DNA of 11,758 bases. Origin: Oscillospiraceae bacterium (GTDB lineage: Bacteria; Bacillota; Clostridia; Oscillospirales; CAG-272). The stretch covers positions 1-11,758 of the forward strand of contig WREN01000036.1 of NCBI GenBank assembly GCA_009779295.1, read 5' to 3'. This document shows, one piece after another, positions 1 through 7,023 of this stretch. Under the pieces are notes generated by a model. The model was not told the DNA's origin and did not search any database. It saw only the letters and a program-made list of their open reading frames with translations. Position 1 is the first letter of the stretch. Every line of letters starts with the position of its first letter. Both the position numbers and the translations under genes were made by a program.

Positions 1-41
1 AACAGATATAAAATAAATTAAAATTTCGGAGGTAATAAAAA

Positions 42-818
42 ATGTCAACAATAGGATCAAATTTCTGGATTTGGGGTCATCCCATTAACTCTTGTCAGCA
101 GGCGGTCGGAACGACTGAGGAGATGTCAGTCACGCCGGCGGAATCGGCTCGTTACTTCGGCGTGTCGAACGTTTACTATGTGCCGTGGGGTCACGACATG
201 GACATGACCGTCTACAGCAAAGACACCGAAGCCATCGCCAAAACCGGTTTAAGCGTCGAAAGATGGGGCAAAGAGGGCGGAATCCCGCTTGAGGAAACGT
301 TCAAGCTCGTTCCGCTTCTGCCGAATATCAACCGCTTGGTTTTCGACGATTTCTTTTGCGGTATCATGAAGCACATCCCGACTTACGGCGATACTACGGT
401 TGCCGAACTTACCGAACTGCGCGATAAAATCCACGCCGCCGGGTTAGAAATGTGGGCAGTTCTCTATCAGCACCAATTGGATTTGGATATACGCGAACAT
501 TTACAGGTTTTCGACGGTATATCATTCTGGTTCTGGAGCGAACCGACGATTGAACAGTACCACAAATACACGCAGGTTTTCATCGATATGACCCCGAATA
601 AGCGCAGGCTGATCGGCTGTTATTTGTTCAACTTCAATTATGCGCGGCAAGCGTCGCCGGAAATGGTGCGTTATCAGCTCGATCACAACAGGGAAATGAT
701 GAAGCAGGGAATACTCGAAGGCGTCGTCCTGCACAACAACAATTTCGGTAATCTGAACTTCCCCGCTTACGAAGAAGCCAAAAAATGGATGGACGAACAC
801 GGAGCTGAGGAAATATGA
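42..818 (+). CDS. Unrecognised cytoplasmic protein, possibly a TIM-barrel sugar-related enzyme
   Basis: A 258-residue protein with no signal peptide and no membrane segment, so probably cytoplasmic. I do not recognise the family. The sequence is rich in Trp, Tyr and Phe and alternates hydrophobic strand-like pieces with amphipathic helices. The strand-like pieces include LVFDDFF (99-105, with paired Asp102/Asp103), MWAVLYQ (137-143), ISFWFWSE (160-167, ending in Glu167) and LIGCYLFNFN (190-199). Acidic residues at strand ends are typical of TIM-barrel glycoside hydrolases, so a carbohydrate-active or sugar-binding role is an inference, supported by the sugar-type binding lipoprotein that follows. 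The start is well supported by GGAGGT at 28-33, 8 bases upstream of ATG. The stop overlaps the next start as ATGA, indicating translational coupling. Any promoter lies mostly outside the window. Coding is confident, function is not. Confidence 0.85.
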   Translation: MSTIGSNFWIWGHPINSCQQAVGTTEEMSVTPAESARYFGVSNVYYVPWGHDMDMTVYSKDTEAIAKTGLSVERWGKEGGIPLEETFKLVPLLPNINRLVFDDFFCGIMKHIPTYGDTTVAELTELRDKIHAAGLEMWAVLYQHQLDLDIREHLQVFDGISFWFWSEPTIEQYHKYTQVFIDMTPNKRRLIGCYLFNFNYARQASPEMVRYQLDHNREMMKQGILEGVVLHNNNFGNLNFPAYEEAKKWMDEHGAEEI

Positions 819-2248
819 AGAAGTTAATCGCGGTTGTATTATTAATAATCTTTTTGTTTGCTTGCGGAGATACCAACGAGCCTGCCGATGAAGTAAAATC
901 CAACGATACGGAAACAACGGAAGCATCAATAAAACCGATTCTTCCCGCTACCAGATACGACGGCAAAAAATTCACGATAGCATACTTGTATTGGGCGCTG
1001 TACAACGACAATATACTCGCTGAAAACGAAACCGGCGATACGACAAACGACGCGGTTTACAAACGTCAGCTCGCTGTCGAGGAGGAAACGGGTATCAAAT
1101 TGGACATGATAGATTTGGGTGGAATTAGTGACACATACATCAAGGTCAAGGCTTCGGTGATGGCGGGCGACGACGAGTATCAGTTGGTGCTGACGCATTG
1201 CGTCGGCAGCGTTGTGGAAATGGTCATGGATAAGCTGATTTGCAGCTGGCTTGAAGTGCCGAACGTTGATCTGGCGAAGCCGTACTGGAAACAGAACGCC
1301 AACAAAACATTCAGTATTGCGGGTGTGCAGTTATACGCGGTAAGCGATTTGATAAGGTCCGACCCGAACGCGCTATTGTTCAATAAAGAACTTATAACGG
1401 ACTATGGCTTACCGAATCCGTATGACCTCGTGAATGACGGTAAGTGGACTTGGGACAAACTTATTGAAATATCCGGCGTTGTATCGGTAGACTTGAACGG
1501 CGATGGTATAATGGATACTAACGACCGTTACGGATATGCCGGGAATCTCGGCTGGGAAATGGGAAGCATACCGTATTCGTGCAATCAGTTTATCATTGAG
1601 GTTAAACCCGAGGGTCCGGAATTTATTTGCAATACGGAAAAAATGGTGAGTATAATCGACAAGATGTACGATTTGCTTTATGTAGGAGACAGGGCTTATA
1701 CATGGCCTTATTCAAGAGCATTCGATCCGAACGTGGGCGGAACACCGCCCGTTGATTTCGGCGGAGGACACGCTTTGTTCTTCCAATTGCCGTTGACTTC
1801 GATTGTAAATTTCAGGGCGACCGAAGTTGATTTCGGAATCCTTCCTTTCCCGAAATATGACGAAAAGCAAGAAAAATATTTATCGCTGGACTGGTGCGGA
1901 TTGATGTGCGTACCGGTAACGGCGAATGTGGAAATGGTGGGTCATGTCACGGAGTTGCTTTCATATTACAGCGTAATATACACGGTTCCGGCATATTACG
2001 ATACGCTGCTGACTTCGAAGATTTCGCGTGACAACGAGTCGCAGGCGATGCTCAATATCATATATGACAATCTTGTATACGACTATGCGTTAAACTTTTA
2101 CGGCAACAGTTCGAATGTATTTTATTCGATAGTTAATTTACTGACAGCGAAAAGCCGAGATTTCACTTCTTACTATGTAAAAAATTACGAGAAGGATCAC
2201 AAGCATTATCAAGATATTTACGAAGCGATTTTGGATTACAACAATTAA
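815..2248 (+). CDS. Extracellular solute-binding lipoprotein (family 1, probably sugar ABC transporter)
   Basis: A 477-residue surface lipoprotein. Residues 1-17 are a lipoprotein signal: Lys2-Lys3, a hydrophobic core, then the lipobox LFAC with Cys17 as the lipidated residue, followed by an acidic, Thr/Glu-rich tether (18-40). The mature part has features of family 1 sugar-binding proteins: a TNDAVYKRQLAVEEETGI segment (77-94), the WTWDKLIEI helix (211-219), and a calcium-loop-like stretch from Asp226 to Asp237 (D-x-N-x-D-x-x-x-D-x-x-D). Such proteins capture oligosaccharides or peptides outside the cell and deliver them to an ABC permease. No permease or ATPase gene is present here, so the transporter is either encoded upstream of base 1 or supplied elsewhere. 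The start overlaps the preceding stop (ATGA) with GGAG at 801-804 and AGG at 808-810. A strong hairpin terminator follows 13 bases after the stop. Ligand unknown. Confidence 0.88.
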   Translation: MKKLIAVVLLIIFLFACGDTNEPADEVKSNDTETTEASIKPILPATRYDGKKFTIAYLYWALYNDNILAENETGDTTNDAVYKRQLAVEEETGIKLDMIDLGGISDTYIKVKASVMAGDDEYQLVLTHCVGSVVEMVMDKLICSWLEVPNVDLAKPYWKQNANKTFSIAGVQLYAVSDLIRSDPNALLFNKELITDYGLPNPYDLVNDGKWTWDKLIEISGVVSVDLNGDGIMDTNDRYGYAGNLGWEMGSIPYSCNQFIIEVKPEGPEFICNTEKMVSIIDKMYDLLYVGDRAYTWPYSRAFDPNVGGTPPVDFGGGHALFFQLPLTSIVNFRATEVDFGILPFPKYDEKQEKYLSLDWCGLMCVPVTANVEMVGHVTELLSYYSVIYTVPAYYDTLLTSKISRDNESQAMLNIIYDNLVYDYALNFYGNSSNVFYSIVNLLTAKSRDFTSYYVKNYEKDHKHYQDIYEAILDYNN

Positions 2249-2260
2249 AAATTATTATAA

Positions 2261-2301
2261 ACAAAAGAAGGTCCATTTGGGGGGAATGGACCTTCTTTTG
2301 T
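2261..2301. terminator. Strong bidirectional hairpin terminator
   Basis: A perfect 17-bp stem (2261-2277 pairs with 2285-2301) closes a seven-base loop, TGGGGGG. It lies 12 bases after the solute-binding protein stop. On the plus strand it is followed by TAATTTTTG, and on the minus strand by TTTATAATAATTTTT, so it can end transcripts from both sides. It sits between convergent genes. Confidence 0.85.
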
Positions 2302-2344
2302 AATTTTTGAATTATTATAATTATAAGGAGGATTGTTAGCAAAA

Positions 2345-2367
2345 TAACTTTATGGAGGGTAAAGTTA
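2345..2367. terminator. Second convergent hairpin, probable terminator
   Basis: TAACTTTA (2345-2352) pairs with TAAAGTTA (2360-2367) around the loop TGGAGGG. After one mismatch the arms continue as AAA and TTT. A five-T run (2369-2373) follows on the plus strand, and a T-rich stretch follows on the minus strand. It is the first hairpin met by transcripts leaving the kinase gene. The rest of the 2302-2456 gap is AT-rich, and I see no gene in it. Confidence 0.6.
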
Positions 2368-2456
2368 CTTTTTATGTTACGATTATATTATATCATAACT
2401 TTTAAAAAAAGTATTGTCCGTTTCTACCAAAATTATTTTGCATATTTTGAAACTTC

Positions 2457-4259
2457 TTAACTTCCCGTACCCGCGCTGACCACGAAATCGATCAGCGTTG
2501 ATTTTTCCGGTACCTGTTGAGACGGCGGTATGCTTTGCTCTAAAATTGTTCCTTTGGGTTTGTCCGAAGCTACACGCGTCACCGTGCCCAATCGGATTTT
2601 ATCCTGACCGAGCATTTGCACGGCTTGGGCTTCGGTCTTGCCCACGTAATCGCTCACCGTAGTCAATGTGATACGCTGTCCCCTGCTGACATAGAGCGTC
2701 ACCGTATCGCCCTCAGTTACCGGTGTGCCGGGCTCCGGATCCGTTCGTATTACATATCCCTGCAAAATCGTGTCATGATATTCTTCATGGGAATACGGAA
2801 TAAGTCCGTCCGTCCTGAGCAGCTGTTCGACCGTACGGTATTCCATAACGGTGTAATTTGGCAAGTTAATTATTTTTGCGCCCATACTGATAGTCAATCC
2901 CAAATCACAGGATGTTTTGCGCATTTCACCGGCTTTAGGAGTTTGTTCGATGATAGTGTTTACCGGATAGTTTTCGTTGTATACCGGATCGACGAATACG
3001 ATATTGTATTTTGTTCTATCAAGTTTTTGTATGAAATCGTCATTGTAAAATTCGCCGACAAAACTCTCAACCGGAAAACTGGCTGATTGGTTATTGCTCG
3101 TGGAACTGATCAATTGCGAAAACACCAGCGCCACGCTTATACCGAGTACAAGCAAAAACGCGACTACAATTCCCGAAATTATCGGCAGCATAGACGTGCT
3201 GGTCTTACGGCGGTTTCGATTCGTGTTTGTACCAACCTTTTGAATTTGCTGGCTTTGTTGATTTTTCTGAAATTGCTGTTTTTGTTGCGGATTATTATTT
3301 ACGGACCGCGGTTTTTGGGGGCGCGGTCTCCTGACAGGCATTATATTATTTTGCGTATTTTGCTGCGTTCCGTTATTCTGCGCGCCGTTCTGCGGCCTGC
3401 GCGATGTGAACACATAATTCGGATTGCTTTTAAGCTGCGCGATATGCCGCATCATCTGGTTGGCATTCTGGAAACGCCTGTCCGGATTTTTCTCCATTGC
3501 GCCGAGGATAATCTGTTCAAGCCCGATCGGTATGCCGGAATTTAATTCTCTGGGCGGGCGCGGCTGTTGATTGACCTGCATAAGCGCCACCGAAACCGGA
3601 TTTTCCGAATTGAACGGAAGTTTGCCGGTTATCATTTCGTACATAACAACGCCGAGTGAATAGAGATCGCTGCGCGGATCGATAAGTTTGCCGCTCGCTT
3701 GTTCGGGGCTGATGTAAAACACGGTTCCGATAGCTTTGTCGGTCATCGTGAGGGTATCGGTGTTGGGCAGCTTTGCAATGCCGAAATCGGTGACTTTGAT
3801 GCGTCCGTTCTTGAGCAGCATGATGTTCTGCGGTTTTATATCGCGGTGTATGATACCCTTGGAATGAGAGTGCTCTAAAGCGCGCAGAATTTGTTCTGTG
3901 AAGCTTATAGTTTCCTTAAGCGACAGAACGCCTTTTTTAGTTATATATGACTTCAGTGTTATTCCGTCAACGCGCTCCATCACGATATATTTATAATGGT
4001 CTTCCTTAACCGAAACATCGTAAATGCTGACAATATTCGGGTGGGAGAGCTGCGAAACGGCTTTTGACTCGTTTACGAATCTTTTAACGGAGCCGACGTC
4101 ACCTGATATATCGTCTTTGAGCATTTTCAGCGCGACAGTTCGGCGCATCACCGTGTCGATAGCCTCAAACACGACGGCCATCCCGCCGATACCGATTATT
4201 TTCATTATTTTATATCTTTTATCAAAAACTTGACCGATATACTTGTCGTATACGTCCAT
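2457..4259 (-). CDS. prkC: PASTA-domain Ser/Thr protein kinase (PrkC/Stk1 family)
   Basis: A 600-residue, single-pass membrane kinase that in this family senses peptidoglycan fragments or lipid II and controls growth, division and spore germination. The cytoplasmic kinase domain (about 18-275) is complete: glycine loop G23-I-G25-G26, ATP lysine Lys45, helix-C Glu64, HRD 138-140 with Lys142 and Asn145, DFG 158-160, an activation loop with Thr167, Thr169, Thr171 and Thr173, and SPE 184-186. A long Gln/Asn/Arg-rich linker (about 285-355) leads to one membrane helix (about 357-380). The outer part holds three PASTA repeats (about 394-460, 462-527, 530-597). The start is supported by AAGGGTGAG ending six bases before the ATG and formed by the last codons of prpC; only seven bases separate the two genes. 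It is last in the operon, and rsgA, its usual downstream neighbour, is absent. Confidence 0.96.
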   Translation of the reverse strand: MDVYDKYIGQVFDKRYKIMKIIGIGGMAVVFEAIDTVMRRTVALKMLKDDISGDVGSVKRFVNESKAVSQLSHPNIVSIYDVSVKEDHYKYIVMERVDGITLKSYITKKGVLSLKETISFTEQILRALEHSHSKGIIHRDIKPQNIMLLKNGRIKVTDFGIAKLPNTDTLTMTDKAIGTVFYISPEQASGKLIDPRSDLYSLGVVMYEMITGKLPFNSENPVSVALMQVNQQPRPPRELNSGIPIGLEQIILGAMEKNPDRRFQNANQMMRHIAQLKSNPNYVFTSRRPQNGAQNNGTQQNTQNNIMPVRRPRPQKPRSVNNNPQQKQQFQKNQQSQQIQKVGTNTNRNRRKTSTSMLPIISGIVVAFLLVLGISVALVFSQLISSTSNNQSASFPVESFVGEFYNDDFIQKLDRTKYNIVFVDPVYNENYPVNTIIEQTPKAGEMRKTSCDLGLTISMGAKIINLPNYTVMEYRTVEQLLRTDGLIPYSHEEYHDTILQGYVIRTDPEPGTPVTEGDTVTLYVSRGQRITLTTVSDYVGKTEAQAVQMLGQDKIRLGTVTRVASDKPKGTILEQSIPPSQQVPEKSTLIDFVVSAGTGS

Positions 4260-4266
4260 TACAAAC

Positions 4267-5058
4267 TCACCCTTCTTTTGCCTTCCTCACAAGTACAACG
4301 GTGATATTGTCGCCGCCGCCGCCAAGATTCGCTTCTTCGATAAGTTTATCGGCAGCGAGTTCAAGTTTTTCAATGTCGTCGGATTCTTCGATCTGCGGTA
4401 TGAAATCGTTTATTCCCATAAAATTGTAAAGCCCGTCGGAGCACATAAGCACGGTGCCAAATTGAAAATCCAGCATATAAATATCCGTTTCGATTGTATC
4501 TTCCGCGCCTACCGCGCGCGACAACATATTACGGTACGGACTTTTGCTTGCTTCTTCGGCAGACGATATTCTGCCTATGTCGATAAGGTGCTGAATCACT
4601 GAATTGTCGTGAGTGATCTGCTCGAAATTTTCTTTTAAAACATACAGCCGGCTGTCTCCGACGTTGGCGATATATAAAATATCGTCAATAAAAACCGCGG
4701 CGATGAGCGTCGTGCCCATGCCCTCAAGTTTGCGCTCGAACGCGCTCCGCTGACGGATAGTAATATTCGCTGCCGATGTGGCTTTAATTAAAATTTCGCT
4801 CATGTCAACGCCGCTCATCAGCATTGCGTCGTAATCGAATAAATCCGTCGTTAAATTCAAAAACGGCATAAAAGCGTCTTTTGCGTAATCGACAAACGCG
4901 GTAATGGCGAGTTCGCTGGCAATCCTGCCGCCGTTGACGCCGCCCATACCGTCGCAAATAACGCACAGAACTAAATTTTGGCACAGTTTCAGCGCGACAA
5001 AAGTATCCTGATTTTCCGAACGATGCTTTCCTATGTCACTTTTCCCGACATATAACAT
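4267..5058 (-). CDS. prpC: PP2C-type Ser/Thr protein phosphatase (PrpC/Stp1 family)
   Basis: A soluble, metal-dependent phosphatase that removes phosphates placed by PrkC. With the start chosen here it has 263 residues, close to the usual length of about 250. All PP2C motifs are present: RSENQD (13-18), DGMGG (36-40, metal-binding Asp36), GTT (115-117), VGDSR (133-137), SDG (207-209) and GGDN (248-251). I place the start at the ATG at 5058. The protein then begins MLYVGKSDIGKHRSENQD, the normal family N-terminus, and GGTGGTG (5068-5074) lies nine bases upstream. This start falls one base after the stop of the CPBP gene. A longer reading from the ATG at 5076 adds six residues but has no ribosome binding site and overlaps the CPBP gene by 17 bases. 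The gene is coupled to prkC downstream. Confidence 0.95.
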   Translation of the reverse strand: MLYVGKSDIGKHRSENQDTFVALKLCQNLVLCVICDGMGGVNGGRIASELAITAFVDYAKDAFMPFLNLTTDLFDYDAMLMSGVDMSEILIKATSAANITIRQRSAFERKLEGMGTTLIAAVFIDDILYIANVGDSRLYVLKENFEQITHDNSVIQHLIDIGRISSAEEASKSPYRNMLSRAVGAEDTIETDIYMLDFQFGTVLMCSDGLYNFMGINDFIPQIEESDDIEKLELAADKLIEEANLGGGGDNITVVLVRKAKEG

Positions 5059-5059
5059 T

Positions 5060-5902
5060 TTATTGTTCACCACCATTTATAATATCAAGTTTGCGATTGT
5101 ACAAACCAACCAAACACACCGCCGAAACTATCAAAGCTGCTGCTCCCGCAATAATTAGATACAGCAATTCAATTTCCGTTTCGCCTAAAATATGCGTAAG
5201 GATAACAGACGTTGCGTTGTATGTGCAATGCAGCGCGATCACAAGCCAAATCGAATCGAACCAAATGTAGACTAAACCCAGAACCAATCCGACCACGAAC
5301 GCGTATGATCCCTGCACGAGGTCGAAATGGATAACTCCGAATATCAACGCCTGTAAAATTATCACGATCGGCAGTTTCATCATTTTGGATAAGCGTTTCA
5401 AAATGATTCCGCGGAATATCACTTCTTCAATCAAAGCCGCGCACAGCGCGAAACTGAACAGTTCGAGCAATAAATTATAACCGACTAAATCATCAATTGG
5501 CGATTGCTGTTGTACCGGAATGAAAACAAAAACAAAAATCGTTAAAATGTTGAACGCAATTCCGAAAACACAACATAAAACTAACGGAGTTGGTTTGATT
5601 TTTGTCACACTCCAGAATTTTTCCGCTTTCCATTCCCTTTGTAATATAGCGAAAATAAGTATCAAAGTAATGAAAATGCTGATAATTACAGGGATGATTA
5701 TATTTATCGGCGACAGCAGCGTTCCGGCGACTTCATCAAACGAAGGAGTAAATTCGCCCGCAATAATGCCTTCTACGCCAAGTTTCAAACCAATTACAAA
5801 ACTCATTACCAACATATACCCGAAAGGGATCACGAGTTGCATAACTAAATACAGCAAGGGGTAGCAAATGATTTTCCATATGTTTTTGAGTATAGTTTTC
5901 AT
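5060..5902 (-). CDS. CPBP family intramembrane glutamic endopeptidase (CAAX-like/Abi protease)
   Basis: A 280-residue polytopic membrane protein with about eight hydrophobic segments. It carries the three CPBP/Rce1-like catalytic motifs: EEVIFRG (159-165, Glu159/Glu160 and Arg164), FGVIH (188-192, His192) and HCTYN (225-229, His225 and Asn229). Family members cleave within the membrane. Eukaryotic Rce1 trims prenylated CaaX proteins, and bacterial relatives include bacteriocin-immunity and sigma-signalling proteases; the substrate here is unknown. Its start overlaps the rlmN stop as ATGA, with AAGGA (5913-5917) ten bases upstream, and prpC follows with one base between. Sitting between rlmN and prpC is unusual and suggests a possible link to envelope signalling or to peptide or lipoprotein processing. 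That link is inference from context only. Confidence 0.92.
   Translation of the reverse strand: MKTILKNIWKIICYPLLYLVMQLVIPFGYMLVMSFVIGLKLGVEGIIAGEFTPSFDEVAGTLLSPINIIIPVIISIFITLILIFAILQREWKAEKFWSVTKIKPTPLVLCCVFGIAFNILTIFVFVFIPVQQQSPIDDLVGYNLLLELFSFALCAALIEEVIFRGIILKRLSKMMKLPIVIILQALIFGVIHFDLVQGSYAFVVGLVLGLVYIWFDSIWLVIALHCTYNATSVILTHILGETEIELLYLIIAGAAALIVSAVCLVGLYNRKLDIINGGEQ
5068..5074 (-). promoter_or_regulatory. Ribosome binding site deciding the prpC start
   Basis: GGTGGTG on the minus strand, nine bases before the ATG at 5058. It overlaps the final codons of the CPBP gene. The alternative ATG at 5076 is preceded only by AT-rich sequence. Confidence 0.5.
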
Positions 5903-6927
5903 TTCATCACGTTCCTTAATTGCCCGCAGGACGCGTTAATGTCCGCGCCAAGACTGCGCCTGACGGTAGAATTAATGCCTAATCGGTTGAGGGTAGAATT
6001 GAATTGAATCACATTGGGGCTTTTATTGTAAGTGCGCTCCGCGATTTTGTTTACAGGAATCAAGTTGACGTGGCACGGCATGGTTTTCGGCAATAGCCGC
6101 GCGAGGCGTTCCGCGTGCTGAACGCTGTCGTTCACGCCGTCGATGAGCGTGTACTCAAACGAAATCCGGCGACCCGTCTTTTTGAAATAATATACGCAAG
6201 CGTCGAGCAGTTCGCCGAGCGACCACTTGTTTGCACTCGGCATGAGTGCGGCGCGTTCTTTGTCATCGGATGCGTGAAGGGAAACCGAAAGCGTTATCGC
6301 CATATCCTCATTCGCGAGCTGCTTGATTTTTTCGACAAGCCCGCACGTCGAGAGCGAAATGTGGCGGTAGCCGATGTTCAAACCCTGCTCGCAATTCACG
6401 AGCCGCAGAAATTTGACGACGTTCGCGTAGTTGTCTAACGGTTCGCCGACGCCCATCAGCACAAGTCCGTCAACGCGCTCGCCGGTGTCTTTCTGCGCGG
6501 CGAGGATTTGTCCAAGCATTTCGGACGGTTCAAGATTGCGTTTCAAGCCGTGCAATGTCGAGGCGCAGAATTTACAGCCCATGCGGCAGCCGACCTGACT
6601 TGACAGGCACAGCGACGTGCCGTGGTTGTAGCGCATGAATACGCTCTCGATCAATTCGTCGTCGCCGAGTTCGAACACATATTTGACCGTACCGTCGGAG
6701 GACGTTAATTTTTGCGCGATTTTGAGTTTGTCAACGTAAGCGTTTTCGAATAAATACTCGCGCAGTTTCTTCGACAAATTGCTCATGCCGCCGATGTCAA
6801 CGCCTTTGTGCAGCCACGTGAAAATCTGCTCGGCGCGGTAGGACGGCTCGCCAATCCCGGCCAATAGCGCGGATAATTCGCCGATTGTCATATTCAATAT
6901 ATTTATTTTACTATTATTTGTATTCAT
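5899..6927 (-). CDS. rlmN: Dual-specificity RNA methyltransferase RlmN
   Basis: A 342-residue radical SAM enzyme that methylates C2 of A2503 in 23S rRNA and A37 in some tRNAs. The iron-sulfur motif is C114-x3-C118-x2-C121. The SAM-binding GEPL motif is at 161-164. The methyl-carrying cysteine is Cys334 in SCGQL near the C-terminus, and the second catalytic cysteine lies in the Cys114-Cys121 cluster region. The N-terminal helical domain (MTIGELSALLAGIGEPSYRAEQIFTWLH, 13-40) is also typical. The ATG at 6927 has no recognisable ribosome binding site and lies only about 8 bases below the -10 box, so the message may be nearly leaderless. The ATG at 6891 (Met13) is an alternative, also without a clear site. 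It is the first gene of the operon rlmN - CPBP - prpC - prkC. Confidence 0.96.
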   Translation of the reverse strand: MNTNNSKINILNMTIGELSALLAGIGEPSYRAEQIFTWLHKGVDIGGMSNLSKKLREYLFENAYVDKLKIAQKLTSSDGTVKYVFELGDDELIESVFMRYNHGTSLCLSSQVGCRMGCKFCASTLHGLKRNLEPSEMLGQILAAQKDTGERVDGLVLMGVGEPLDNYANVVKFLRLVNCEQGLNIGYRHISLSTCGLVEKIKQLANEDMAITLSVSLHASDDKERAALMPSANKWSLGELLDACVYYFKKTGRRISFEYTLIDGVNDSVQHAERLARLLPKTMPCHVNLIPVNKIAERTYNKSPNVIQFNSTLNRLGINSTVRRSLGADINASCGQLRNVMK

Positions 6928-6934
6928 AAACTAT

Positions 6935-6963
6935 ATTATAACATAAAATTTTACAAATTGCAA
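6935..6963 (-). promoter_or_regulatory. Extended -10 promoter of the rlmN-prkC operon
   Basis: On the minus strand TTGCAA (6958-6963, four of six matches to the -35 consensus) stands 17 bases from a perfect TATAAT (6935-6940), which is preceded by TGT as an extended -10. Transcription would begin near 6928, almost at the rlmN ATG. Confidence 0.75.
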
Positions 6964-6972
6964 CCGTAAAAA

Positions 6973-7008
6973 AAGAACTTTGAAAAAACACATGATTTCA
7001 AAGTTCTT
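6973..7008 (-). terminator. Rho-independent terminator of the sigma factor operon
   Basis: AAGAACTTTGAAA (6973-6985) pairs perfectly over 13 bp with 6996-7008, leaving a ten-base loop. On the minus strand the stem runs straight into seven Ts (6968-6974). It begins 15 bases after the stop at 7024 and ends only about five bases before the -35 box of the rlmN promoter, so the two operons are cleanly insulated. Confidence 0.88.
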
Positions 7009-7023
7009 AATTTTCGGTAAATT

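Noticed and set aside
634..1198. Overlapping minus-strand frames opposite the first two plus-strand genes
   Set aside because: They lie against a clear lipoprotein and its coupled upstream gene; the composition is that of antisense translation.
2352..2405. A 17-codon frame beginning ATGGAGGGT in the gap between the convergent genes
   Set aside because: Its start lies in a hairpin loop and the nearest AGGAGG is about 21 bases away, too far for initiation; the peptide shows no recognisable feature.
2616..3545. Two open frames on the plus strand opposite prkC
   Set aside because: They are antisense shadows of a kinase with all motifs intact, and show no family motifs or ribosome binding sites of their own.
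5060..5902. CPBP protein as a phage-abortive infection (Abi) defence system
   Set aside because: The old Abi name comes from family naming; no toxin, restriction or phage gene is nearby and it is embedded in a housekeeping operon.
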